Source: Nicotiana tabacum (lineage: Eukaryota; Streptophyta; Magnoliopsida; Solanales; Solanaceae). From it: 64,000 nucleotides of DNA. Location: contig NC_134096.1 of the NCBI RefSeq assembly GCF_000715075.1, forward strand, positions 40,683,804-40,747,803, in the 5' to 3' direction. Both the position numbers and the translations under genes were made by a program. Positions 34,331 to 44,870 of the stretch are shown here, piece after piece. Below the pieces are notes generated by a model. The model was not told where the DNA came from. It worked only from the letters and a program-made list of their open reading frames with translations, and did no database searches. Numbering within the stretch: position 1 is the stretch's first letter; each line of letters starts with the position of its first letter.

Positions 34331-35400
34331 GGAGCAAACTTGAGCTTGGAAATAAAAGATAAGTTAATTGAATTTTTACGTGCTAATGTCGATTGCTTTG
34401 TTTGGTCCCATTCAGATATGACAGGTTTACTACCAAAAGTAATGACTCATAAGCTGAATGAGGACCTATTTCACCCACCTGTCAAACAAACGAAAAGGAA
34501 GCAAGGAGCATTTAAAAATTAAGTAATCCAAGACGAGGTACAAAAACTTCTAAAATTTAGCTCATTTTAAGAGGTAAAGTACCCTGACTGGTTATCTAAT
34601 ACTGTTGTAGTTCCAAAAAAGAATGGGAAGTGGTGAGTGTGTGTAGATTATACTGATTTAAATAAAGCTTGCCCTAAAGATTTATTTTTTTACCGCATAT
34701 AGATCAACTAATTGATTCTACCACATGTCATGAACTTTTAGGTTTTTTGGATGCATATTCTGGTTATAATCAAATAAAGATGGACCCTCTAGATGTGGAA
34801 AAAAGTTCGTTTATTACAGACAAGGGGACTTACTGTTATAAAGTTATGTCGTTCGACTTAAAAAATGCTGAAGCAACGTACCAAAGATTGGTGACCAAAT
34901 TATTTCAAGAGCACTTGGGAAAAACCATAGAGGTCTACATTGATGACATGTTGGTTAAATCAGCACGAGCAGGGAACCATTTTTAGCACTTGAGTGAAAA
35001 CTTTGAAATTCTCCGCAAGTATAACATGAAGTTAAACCCGGAGAAGTGCGTTTTCGGTATCGCTTCAGGTAAATTTTTAGGATTTCTTGTTTCTAACAGA
35101 GGCATTGAAGTGAATCTCGCTCAAATCAAAGCGATTGAGGAAATACCCAATGTACCTACAAGCAAAAAAGAGGTACAAAAGTTAACATGTAGAGTAACAG
35201 CTTTACGAAGATTTATATCCATATCTTAACAAAAATGCTTTAAATTCTTTTCAATATTGAAAAGGTAAAATCAATTTGAATGGACTGACGAATGTCAACA
35301 AGATTTGAAGTTGTACTTTGAATGATTTGAAGTCGTACATTAGGGTAATCATGCTGGAGGAAGATCACTGGTAAAATATTAATAAGAGCGGGGTATTATT
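34331..35400 (+). pseudogene. Tat reverse transcriptase, truncated
   Basis: From DCFVWSHSDMTGLLPKVMTH through VVPKKNGKW, DAYSGYNQIKMDPLDVEKSS, YKVMSFDLKNAEATYQRLVT, the intact catalytic box YIDDMLVKS (34938-34964) and the thumb MKLNPEKCVFGIASGKFLGF. Stops occur at about 34522, 34984 (between NHF and HLSENF) and 35228. After about 35330 the RNase H domains expected in Tat elements are absent and the sequence jumps toward integrase. Confidence 0.88.
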
Positions 35401-36370
35401 GGCCAAAAATGGAGGATGAAGCAGAAAATTTTGTAACAAGGTGCGATAAAGTGTCAACGATATGCAAACAATATGTATCGACCGACGAAGTTATTCCATT
35501 CAATCATATCACCGTTGCCATTTATTAAGTGGGGGATGGATATCGTAGGTCCTTTACCTCAAGCACCTAGAACTGTACGGTTTCTGTTAATTATAACCGA
35601 TTATTTTTCAAAGTGGGTAGAGGTAGGTGCCTTCAAACAGGTATGAGAAAAGGAAGTTATCGACTTCATTTGGAGAAGTATAATATGTCGGTTTGGAGTC
35701 CCAAAGAAAATCGTTTGCGATAATGGGCCGCAGTTTGTGGGTGCAAAGGTTACTGATTTTTTTAAAAGTTGGAAAATTAAACAAATTACATCAGCACCTT
35801 ATCATCTCGCAGCTAATGGGCAAGCCGAGTCGACAAATAAAATCATTATGAACAATATAAAGAAACAATTAGAAGAATCAAAAGGCAAGTGGCCTGAAGT
35901 ACTCCTTAGGGTGCTATGGGCTTACCGAGCAGCTACACAAATAAGTACAGGAGAAACATCATCCTCACTTGTTTATAGAACCGAGGCCTTAATTCTAGTA
36001 TAAATAGGAGAATCGAGTACAAGGTACACGCATGCAAATGAAGCATTAAATGAGGAAGAGCTTCGTACAATTTAGTTTTGACAAAAAAGGGAGGCAACTT
36101 TAGTTCTGATGGCAGCACAAAAGAAGAGGATTGAATGATATTACAACAGGAAGGCAAATAAGAGATATTTTAAGACTGTGGATTTTTTCCTTAAAAAGGT
36201 GTTTTGATCAACAAACGCGGCAAATGCAGGGAAATTGAGTCCAAATTGGGAAGGCCCATATCGAGTTAAAGGTATTGCGGCAAAAGGAGCATATGAATTA
36301 GAGACTGGGACGACAAGGTGTTACCATTCCATTGGAATGCAGTTCACTTGAAGAAATATCACTTTTGAGA
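35400..36370 (+). pseudogene. Tat integrase, broken, DDE triad present
   Basis: The core is read in one frame from 35527: KWGMDIVGPLPQ (first Asp), FLLIITDYFSKWVEVGAF, a TGA stop, FGVPKKIVCDNGPQFVGAKV (second Asp), YHLAANGQAESTNKIIMNN (Glu), PEVLLRVLWAYRAATQISTG. The frame stops at 36001 and continues with more stops through KKRIE, LSPNWEGPYRVK and GAYELE. The zinc-binding N-terminus is largely missing. Confidence 0.88.
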
Positions 36371-37289
36371 ACGCGAGTACCCACGATCAGGTATCCTAAA
36401 AGTTCATTTTTTACTTTGTTTATTTAAGTTTTACCAACTATTTTAGATGATAGGCAAAAAGCTAGCCCATACCAGATGATGATATTAGACTCAAAAGACA
36501 TGTGGAATATTTAATTATTCCCGGTCTGGGTTATAATAATTCTGATGGAAAGGGTTAAGCAGTCATCATCTAAAAAGTTATCGCCGAGTCCCGTGTTATT
36601 TCCTTTTTCAGGGAAAGGGCCAAAAAAAGGAGTTGATCCAGTGTTCAAGTTTTCATGCTTCAACGCTTAAAAATTGGGGGACTATGCATATGAAGAAGTA
36701 CGTAAAGGAATAAGACGTACACCACTAAAGCATAGTTTAGCCAAAGGAAAAACCTTGAAGAAAATGTTAGATTTTCAAACTCACAGAAGAAATGGGAAGT
36801 AAAGAGTTGAATAACCTGGAGAAAACTCCCACGAGCTTTTAGGTTAAGGCCATAAATTTAGTCATGGGATAAATATACACGTACTTGTAAACCTGCTATA
36901 AAGAAAGCAGTTATGAAAATGTTGTACATAAATATTTGTTGGAAAGTTCAAATAAAACTTCTTCAAATTACTTCATATTTCATATTTGTACACAGTTATG
37001 AATATGAGACATCATCTTTATTAGTGTTATTAATATAAAAGGGCCATCTTTTATAAACAAATATGTGTATATTAAGACGTGGCTTATTAAAAGCATTTCA
37101 AATGCAAGTAAAGGCTCAAAAGCTTAAGAGCATAAAGCATAATACGAGATATGCAATGAAACGATATTAGTATTAATATCCAAAACATAGGGAAGGAAAA
37201 GTTTTCCAAAATCAACTTCAAGCAAAAAAACAAAAATAAAATGTTTCATAAGCACCAATAAAAGAAAAATTCAAAAGTAAAGGGTGAAA
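36371..37289. other. Non-coding part of Tat element A
   Basis: No coding frame. It lies between the end of integrase and the 3' end of the antisense gene. Convergent transcripts from the two strands would end here, so terminators may be present, but I cannot point to one. Confidence 0.5.
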
Positions 37290-39791
37290 AACTAAGGAGC
37301 ATCATCAGCAGGGGTGGAAGGATCAACTTGAGAAGACGAAGGTTGGGCATCATCTTGGTCAGCCACGAGACCGTCTTTATCACCTTTGAAACTTTCATCC
37401 TCGGGTCTAAAATTTTTTGATGTTGCTGAGTATCTTCAATTTCCTCTTTGGCAATCTCAGCCTCAAGGTTAAAACCCTCCAGGTTAGCCTCGATCAAAGT
37501 TTATAGACAGGTGCTTTTAAAAGTCCAACTAACATCAAGTGTTAGTTTGTCTTCAAGAGCTTCATAATGTTTCTCCAGTTGCTCTATCTCTACCCCCAGG
37601 TCTTGTTTTTCACCTTCTTAAGCTTCATAGGATGCCTTCAAAGGTTCAACAGTATCCTCGAGGAACATGACTTTATCATAAGAGGCACGAAGATCTTCTT
37701 TGGAGTGCTGCTCCGCAAAGGAGGATTCCAGTCTATCCTTATCTTTTTCAACTTGATTGGAAGAAGCCTTCGAAATTACCAATTTGGCAGTTGTAATCTT
37801 GAGCTGCTGCTCCAAAGCCCCTTTTTCTTCAACAAGGGCATCATTTTTCAAGTTGAAGGCTTTCGAATTTCTCCTTCCAATTATCAGCCTCTGTACGTAG
37901 CTCTTCCACTTGCTGCTCAGTCCAAGATATTCTTCTCATCAACTCCGTGCCTGTTAAATTGATCTGCAAAAAGGCAAGGTAGAAAGGTTATAAACTTAGA
38001 ATTGAAGGAGGAAACATAGGAGAAGATGAATATACCTTAAGGGCAGAATGAATAACAACATTCATTAAGGTCAAAGAGTTGTGAGTCTCGAGCTTTTTCC
38101 GCTCCACAGGGACTTCAATCAACACTTGCTTCATGCATCTTCTCTAGCTAGAAGGGCCAGCCTCTTCACGGGGAGTAGCAGCAGGTGCGGTGGTAGAAAC
38201 AACCGCGGGTGTGGTAGCAGAAAAGATAGAAGGATTAACGGAAGGAACGACGAGGGTCATTGGAAGGGTACCTAGGGGTGGCTCTTCAGAAACAGGACCA
38301 AAATCTTCTTCACCCTAAAATCCTTGAGAGAAGTGTTTATCAATATGACTTGAGGGGGTGGGGGTGGGGGGGTTAGCAGAATGGTCAATATCTTCATCTT
38401 CTAAGATGTCCAAATGGATACTTTCAGGTTCATCAACAAATTTGAGAGGCACAGGGCCTAAAGGTAGATCTTGAGGAACAAAGGCTTCATCATCTAAAAC
38501 CATACGCCTCCTAACTTGTGGCTTTCCTCACTAGAGAGCCATCTTCATCATCTTTTTCTTCTTCATCAGAGGCGTAGGTTTCACTGTTCTTCCTCTTTGA
38601 AGAAAACACGCTCAAATTCTGTTCATGGGTTGTGCTAACAGAAAGCCTAGCAGCATGAACAGAGGTAGGACGAATGCCACGAACAGCAAAACCTAAGAAT
38701 AACAATAGAGGGTCAGAATAAGAAAAGTTATTAAAAAAAGGGGTACGGTAAGGTAAAATACCATGGGTTTTTACTTTCCCCCTGAACTTTTGAGAAAGAA
38801 ATTTCCACGATCTTTGTTCTATTGGGGGAAATAGCCAATATCTTTTCTACCCAATCACAAAAGTCGGGAAGTTCACCAAAAACTTCCATGATTGCTGAGA
38901 GGTACGACAGAAACGAATGAGGAAATTGAAATTATAAAAGAAAAGAAAGTGATAGAAAGAAATACTCACATGCAAAGTTCCACTTCTCAGGGAAAGGCAT
39001 GTTTTCATCACTCACCAAATCACGAGTGGGAACAGCTACGAACCAGGCGTACCAGCCACAATCATGATCATTTTCAGGGATAACTAAAACTCTCTTGCTT
39101 CTCGCCACAAGAAAAAAGACACCTTCATGATAGAGCTTCAAGGATTACATATGGAGTAAGTGCTGAAAGGTAAAGGGGATGAAACCAAGTTTGACATATA
39201 ACGAAGGCAAGCTACTGCCCTCCACACTATCGGACCTATCTGACCAAGACACACATTAAAGTAACGACAAAACTCAATGATCACTGGGTGGGTTGAATCC
39301 TAAGGTGAAAGAATAAGTGTAAGTAAGAGAATAACCTTCAGGATAAGAAGTTATTCGTTCATCAGCACTAGGAACTACCACAGGAAAATTGGATTTCCAA
39401 TGGCATTCCCAGCGGTGATTGAAGTAGGGTAATGATCGGCGGGATTAAGTATTGCAATGGAAGAAACTTACTTTCTCATTGCCTCACAGTACGATTTAAA
39501 AGAGAAATCATGAGGAGAAATTTCAGAAACAACAGGCTCCTCCAACGGTTTGTTATGGTCTTTACACTTAGAGGAGGATCTAGGGGCTGATGGAGTTTTG
39601 ACTTTAGAAGAAGAAGGCTTTGAAATATTCTTCTGGGAAGGAGTAGAGCTACAGCTTGACAAAGAACCTAAGCTACAAAGTTTACCACCTCTCCTACTCG
39701 TAATTGGGGCAGAAGAAGGGGGAATCTCATCAACAATGATTGTTTTACATGTGTCTGAAGATGAAGAGGTGTTCGACGAACGGAAAGTCAT
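37290..39791 (-). pseudogene. Antisense gene of Tat element A, intron-bearing, broken
   Basis: This gene runs opposite to gag-pol. ATG at 39791 (MTFRSSNTSSSSDTCKTIIV), a Ser-rich N-terminus to EAMRK, then a donor GTAAGTTT at 39471. Splicing to TTCCTAG (39368) joins the frame to ADERITSYPEGYSLTYTYSF. Next come FCRYFNVCLGQIGPIVWRAV (one frameshift) and HDCGWYAWFVAVPTRDLV with MPFPEKWNFA, a second intron GTGAGT...CTCTCAG (38969-38895), VFGELPDFCDWVEKIL, and a third intron GTATTTTA...TTCTTAG (38761-38693). Then an acidic Ser-rich region (SDEEEKDDEDGSLVRKATS), a coiled-coil region near 37950-37620 (KGALEQQLKITTAKLV) and a C-terminal DAQPSSSQVDPSTPADDAP. The function of such antisense products is unknown to me. 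Several frameshifts and stops break it. Confidence 0.8.
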
Positions 39792-40149
39792 TTTTAATGG
39801 TGAAAGGACGAAGAAAGGAGAAAAATTGTAGAAGAACTTTGGGTATGAATGCAAGAAAGAAGAAGAAATATTTGGGTGGTATGTAATGCGGTATTTATAA
39901 GGAAGAACCGTCATTATGAACCATCATCATGGAACCGTCACTTCGAACTGACACAACCGCAGAAAATCCTAAAAAGATGTTATAAACTGCAGAGCCAATC
40001 ATAACAGGACACGTATCCCGAGCGTTAAATGGAAAGAACGTACGTCTCTTTGCTTCTGAAGAAAACATAACGATGTTGGGAACAGGCGGCAAGACATTCC
40101 CGCCAAAAATAAACTTACCACTTCCCGAATATTCAGTTGAGAATATTTA

Positions 40150-40167
40150 GAAAGTGAGGGGACTATC
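40150..40167 (+). other. Polypurine tract of Tat element A
   Basis: AGAAAGTGAGGGGACTATC immediately precedes the 3' LTR start TGTATTGG. Confidence 0.7.
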
Positions 40168-40830
40168 TGTATTGGTGGAAAAATAGGCATGACACGTAGA
40201 TTAATGATATGATGACAAGTGGCATTTGTATCAAGTTAATAAATAAGAATGATGAGGCATGGTTAAAATACCCACAGGATTTACAGAAGAAGGAACCATA
40301 TCTGACAACTAGGAAAGAAGAAATAGGCACGAGATGCATGGATGCCATAAAAAAGGGGAAGATTCATGAACAATTACAAATATGGAAAGAGAATCGGCAT
40401 TACCCATGATTACGCACGATCACATATTATTACCATAACCGTTATGAGTAATTTCAGTAACAAGCAATTAATGCAGTTAATGGTAGCAACGGGTAGGAAC
40501 TAAGTGAGGGGAAACCGTTACATCTTTGTATCCTTATACAAAGGTCCTTACCTTTTTTTTGTACAATCATCAGAATAATCACGAATATATGCAATCAGTC
40601 TTTTACTTTATACTCTATTTGATTGAAGAATCTTGTCTACAATTCTTGGGAGAAAACAACGCTCATCAATAAAATGTATTTTCCTCATTTATTGAATACT
40701 GAATCTCAATTGCTTTTTACTCTCTTATTTTGTTCTCATATTTCTGGAAAAGTGAAATAAACTTGATTATTAAAAACCCGATTTTCTTTGATATTAAATT
40801 TGACCAAAAAGATTATTTTTTGGTTAAACA
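40168..40830 (+). repeat. 3' LTR of Tat element A
   Basis: TGTATTGGTGGAAAAATAGG to TTTTGGTTAAACA, pairing with 31174-31820. Frames at 40209-40409 and 40730-40982 are LTR sequence. Confidence 0.9.
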
Positions 40831-40836
40831 GTGGCC

Positions 40837-41121
40837 ATGTCAATGCCACAGCCACCCTCAGAAGCTGTTCGACAAAAACATCATCAGAAAATGCAACAAT
40901 AAGCTGCTGTGGATTATATATCAAGACTGATGAGGAAGCTGAGGAGACACTGCAATATGTTACAAATAGGTGCAGCTTATGACTCTAGCCAGCAGTCTTC
41001 ATTCAAATGCCGATATGATCCACTCAGCTAGGCATTAAACTTTGATACGAGGGAATCAGGAAGCTTCTTGAATGAAGATTACTATATAGCTTTTTCATCA
41101 AGGTTTGTAGCTACACCATGA
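40837..41121 (+). pseudogene. Host-like small-protein gene fragment, two stops
   Basis: One frame of 95 codons from ATG (MSMPQPPSEAVRQKHHQKMQ) to TGA, interrupted only by TAA at codon 22 and TAG at codon 65. The body reads VDYISRLMRKLRRHC, then SSFKCRYDPLS, stop, ALNFDTRESGSFLNEDYY and AFSSRFVATP. It has no retroelement motif. The pattern F-x-x-x-YDP-x-S-Y-ALNFD, with Tyr lost to the TAG, recalls a group of small plant-specific proteins whose function I do not know; this is recognition from memory and not certain. It begins 6 bp after the end of Tat element A, so its promoter and possible upstream exons are missing. About 140 bp separate it from Tat element B. Confidence 0.55.
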
Positions 41122-41260
41122 ACATATTCCCAGATATTAACAGCTGCTGCTTCCATTAAATCTAGAAAGATTACGGATACAAGAAGAAATCAAAGAAAAA
41201 CAAATTACTATCACTTTTAAATTTTTGTTTTCCCCCTTTTATTCCCCCTTTTCCCCCTTT

Positions 41261-41882
41261 TGTTCCATAACTTTTAAAACGATACAGTTAAATTTGTTAC
41301 GTAGTTTATAGACAAACAAACTGATTTGATTCAAAACTTATAAATAAACAAGATTAAAAATAAGACTTAGCGGTTAAAATTGAAGGAAATGACAAGCTTG
41401 GCTCCGAGAGCAATGTCTCCGAGGACAGAAATAAGAACAATGTAAAAGGGTAAATAAAGTTATCTGATTAAGCTTGAGAATGAAATATAGCATAAGTTTT
41501 GCCAAGAATTTCGTGTCCTTACAACGGCTGTTGAGCCTACTATTTATAGCTATACCTAGGAAAACAAGATCCTAGGATCAAGCCCATCTTAAATGTCAAT
41601 AAAGGGGCCATTGATGAATATGTAACGCAGGCCATGAATGTAAATATTCTCTGCAACAACTGCCCATTTAATGTTAGGGAATATTCTTCATTGAATATTG
41701 TCCGATGACAAATATTCAAACTGCTCCCGTTGACGAGGCTCCCTTTGGGGTTTATCCGATATTAACTGCATCTTGTTGTTCTTGGTACTGGTAGTTACTG
41801 AACTTCGCCTTCTACCTATTTTCGGTTCCATATGGCACGCTATCATTCGACCATTTATTACGAACTAATTCTACCCTATACA
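41261..41882 (-). repeat. 3' LTR of Tat element B
   Basis: Bounded by TGTTCCATAACTT and CCCTATACA on the plus strand; pairs with 51733-52350. Confidence 0.88.
41541..41550 (-). promoter_or_regulatory. Likely TATA box, Tat B 3' LTR
   Basis: GCTATAAATA on the element strand, at the same place as in the other LTR (52009-52018). Confidence 0.55.
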
Positions 41883-41900
41883 GATTATCCCCCTACTTTT
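41883..41900 (-). other. Polypurine tract of Tat element B
   Basis: On the element strand AAAGTAGGGGGATAATC directly precedes the 3' LTR start TGTATAGGG. Confidence 0.75.
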
Positions 41901-42259
41901 CGGTGGCATATCTTTGTGTCACCGGGAAGTTGGTGAAGATCCCTTTCTTGGTGGAAAATCTTATGAACAGTCTCTTACGCTTGAAAGGACGAACGTCTTC
42001 TCGCATTTAATACCCCGAACACGTGTTGTCCCACGATTCAGCAATATTTTCGCCGATTCTCGTGGTAATCATGACTATAATTTTTGCCGTCTATATGTTT
42101 ACTTAAACTCATCATTTTACCTCTTTCACTTACAAAACTTTCATAAGTTTACTATCTTCTCTGCATTCAAGCTCCTCCTGTTTAGAAAAGCTCTCTTCTC
42201 TAACTTTTTCTCTAAGATTTTACTGTCCTTCCATTACCATAGTTCTTTCTACTGAATCT

Positions 42260-44870
42260 TCTAAAAACTCTAGCCATCTCTTTGGTGGAGGCTCGAAGAG
42301 AAACAAAGACAAAGAAGTTTACACTGACGTTGATCTTCCCACGGTGAACACCATTATATCCAAACACCTGAGTATCGTCAACGACTTTCAAGAGAAGTTC
42401 CCCTCTATATCTTCACGGGCTTGGGCCGTTAGCAGGTACCCCTCCTCTATTAGCCCTTCTAGAATTCCTGCTGTGAAGGAGGACTCCAACTGCCCAGACC
42501 TTAACATCCTTCCTTTGGATTTGATATAGCGGGTTACCTTCACCAAGGGAGGTTTTACGTATGTTTAAATTTATCTCTTCACCTTGGGTCCGTTTTCTTT
42601 GAGCGAAGGGCTCAACCCCTTGATATTGGAGTTCTGCCATCGGTACCAAGTCTGCTTGGCATAAGTAGGCCCTTCTATATGGAAAATGGTGGCTTTTTTA
42701 CGCTAGTTGTGTACGGAGATTGGGAAAACCCTAACTCTGGCACACATGATGAATCTCTACTCCCCCAAAATCTTCTCTGGGGGAGTAATAAATTTCAGCA
42801 AACGTGGACACCACGCCCTTCTCACCAGCATGGGTGATGACAGTGACTGTGGATGGATGTAGCAGTTTTTCATCAGTATTACCAAGGATATCTTCCCATC
42901 CACAACTCAATTTTTTCCTGAATCATAGAATCATTCACGTAAGTTTGTAATTTATTCATCTTTTTCCTTCATAAAAAGACTATTCCCCGTCATTATTGAC
43001 CCCTTTGTTTTCGTTGTTTCAGATCGCCAAGGGTTCAAGGCATGGACCAGTAGGTTCAGAAGATTCTGGATATCACAATGCCAGAAACCTATCGGTGGAA
43101 GAAGATGTCCCCTTCTCCCTTTTGCCTCTATATGAACATAAGTAAATTTGCTAACTATATCTTTTGCTTGATTTAGGACTCCCGCAGGGCTCTGTCACCT
43201 GCCCTGAGATTGATGTTTTGGCTGACCCCACGGAGGCCACGAGATTGCTACAAAGCACTCTCGCTTGAAGTGGTGCCCTCAGATCTGCTTCCGGTGGGGG
43301 TGCTTTCTCTCGGAGTTCCCAACCAGAGAACAAGCAACCAAAAAGGTAGCGCTCTTCTTCGGCTGGGGATAAGAATAAGAAAATAAAGAAGGCCACAACC
43401 GAGTCAACCACGGTCATTGTGGTCATTGAAGATGAACGAGAAGCTAGTGTTATGAAGAGGCTTCCCTTAAAAAGAGAAAACGGTCTTCATCAGCTCAACC
43501 GGATGCTCAGTCGGAGAGCTTCAAAACCCGACCTTAGAAGAGGTCCAAACGCTTTGGGGCGAGATGGATTTGGTAGATAATGCCAATTCTCGATGTCCTG
43601 TCCCCGTTGCTATTTCTGGTCCAAGGAGCTCGGATCCCAAGCCTATTTTCCCTTCGAACACTGAGCAACCAATAATTAGCATTGCTCTTGTTGCAACTGC
43701 TTATAAACCTACAACGCCAACAACTTCACGCCCTTTTACACGAGTTTTACCTTCACCACCAGCATTCGCTGCTTCTCCTCCTCCTTCAACAGACGCTCGA
43801 GAGGAGGGTTATTCTCCTCCCCAAGCTTCTAAGCATAGGAATTTGAGTCATAATTATTCACCCCCTTCTCCAAATCCCCGAGGGAGAAGGAGTGCCACTC
43901 TTTCGGTTTCGAAAGGGTGCAATCTGCTGTCCAGGCTGGTGGAGCTCGCCGACTACCTGAAGCCACTAGCTTCAGAGAAGGATAAGAAGAACATACACTC
44001 CCTTTTAGGGGAGTGTCTGTTGAATAATGCAATGCATAATGCGGCTACGGTATTGTACTTGCTCTCTTTTTGCTTGTTTTCTACTTATATGTTCTAACGG
44101 GGTTTCTAAGCTTGATATACTTTTTACATGCCAACTTCCTTGCTTCCGAGGGCCTTCATAGATTGATTCTTGATAAAGAAGGACTTGTCTTTGAACGAGA
44201 TCAACTGCTGGGCGAAAGGAATAAACTTGTTGCGCGCCTCCTGGTGCTGGAGGCAAAAGCTACTGAAGAAAGCGAGCGAGCTTGAGGCCTGGTTGCACCA
44301 AAGTGAGCTAGAAGTAATGGCCCACAACCAAGAGGCCACTCAATTACATGCACATCTCCAAGATGCTAAGGCTAAGTGGGATGAGCTTCAAGATGTTATG
44401 CTTGTTGCCACCGAGCGCGAGTCTGCCTCCATTGAACAAGTGAATAACTTGGAGGCAGCCTTGAGCTCCAAAATCGAGGAGCATAATGCCGTTGAGGAGA
44501 AAAGGGCCAGGATGGAGAAGAGATTCAAGAAGATCATGGAGCAAAACTGACTTTACCTTTCTACAATTTGTGATCTTGATTTCAATTTCGTCGCCATGAG
44601 ATTCGAGAGGGATGGCCGTTAGGCCGAGGTTGACAGGCTTAAGGCAAAGCTCCAACACCAAGGGGATTCCCTCATATTTGAAAATACGTATGCTATGTAT
44701 CATATGAGGAAAAAAACCTTAGAGGAGGCCAAAGCGAACATCATTGATATTGATGATTGCATCGCCAAGGCCTGAGCACTGGAGTTAACCGCTCGAGAAT
44801 GTCTCCCTTCTCAGCCTGACGCAACTGATTCTTCGAACACCGATTTCGAGTATTCGGGAAACCGGGGATG
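42260..44870 (+). pseudogene. Antisense gene of Tat element B, intron-bearing, broken
   Basis: Opposite to gag-pol of element B. The first exon reads from about 42260 (SSKNSSHLFGGGSKRNKDKE, start codon lost) through LPTVNTIISKHLSIVNDFQE. Next come TFTKGGFTYV, ILEFCHRYQVCLA, MMNLYSPKIFSGGVINF, a DSDCGWM block and ITKDIFPSTTQLFPES. A strong intron GTAAGTTT...TTGTTTCAG spans 42939-43022. It is at the same site and phase as intron 2 of the gene in element A. Later parts: a Pro/Ser-rich region (43564-43880), LVELADYLKPLASEKDKKNI with LLGECLLNNAMHNAAT (43940-44050), and a long coiled coil (44140-44700; LNLEAALSSKIEEHNAVEEK-like heptads), ending near DFEYSGNRG. Frameshifts and stops break it. Function unknown. 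Confidence 0.78.
42939..43022 (+). other. Intron in antisense gene B
   Basis: Donor C|GTAAGTTTGT, pyrimidine-rich 3' part and acceptor TTTTCGTTGTTTCAG; 84 bp, phase 1. The homologous intron in element A is 38969-38895 (GTGAGTATTT...TACCTCTCAG), also phase 1. Confidence 0.75.

Larger units (their letters stand above)
31174..40830 (+). mobile_element. Tat-lineage Ty3 retrotransposon A, with antisense gene
   Basis: Order: LTR (31174-31820), tRNA-Glu-type primer-binding site, gag, protease, RT, a deleted RNase H region, integrase, about 0.9 kb non-coding, an antisense gene on the minus strand (39791-37290), polypurine tract, LTR (40168-40830). This order with an antisense frame between pol and the 3' LTR is known for Tat elements such as Grande and Retand. 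Multiple stops make the sense genes dead. I could not find a target-site duplication: the flanks ACAAA and GTGGC do not match. Confidence 0.9.
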
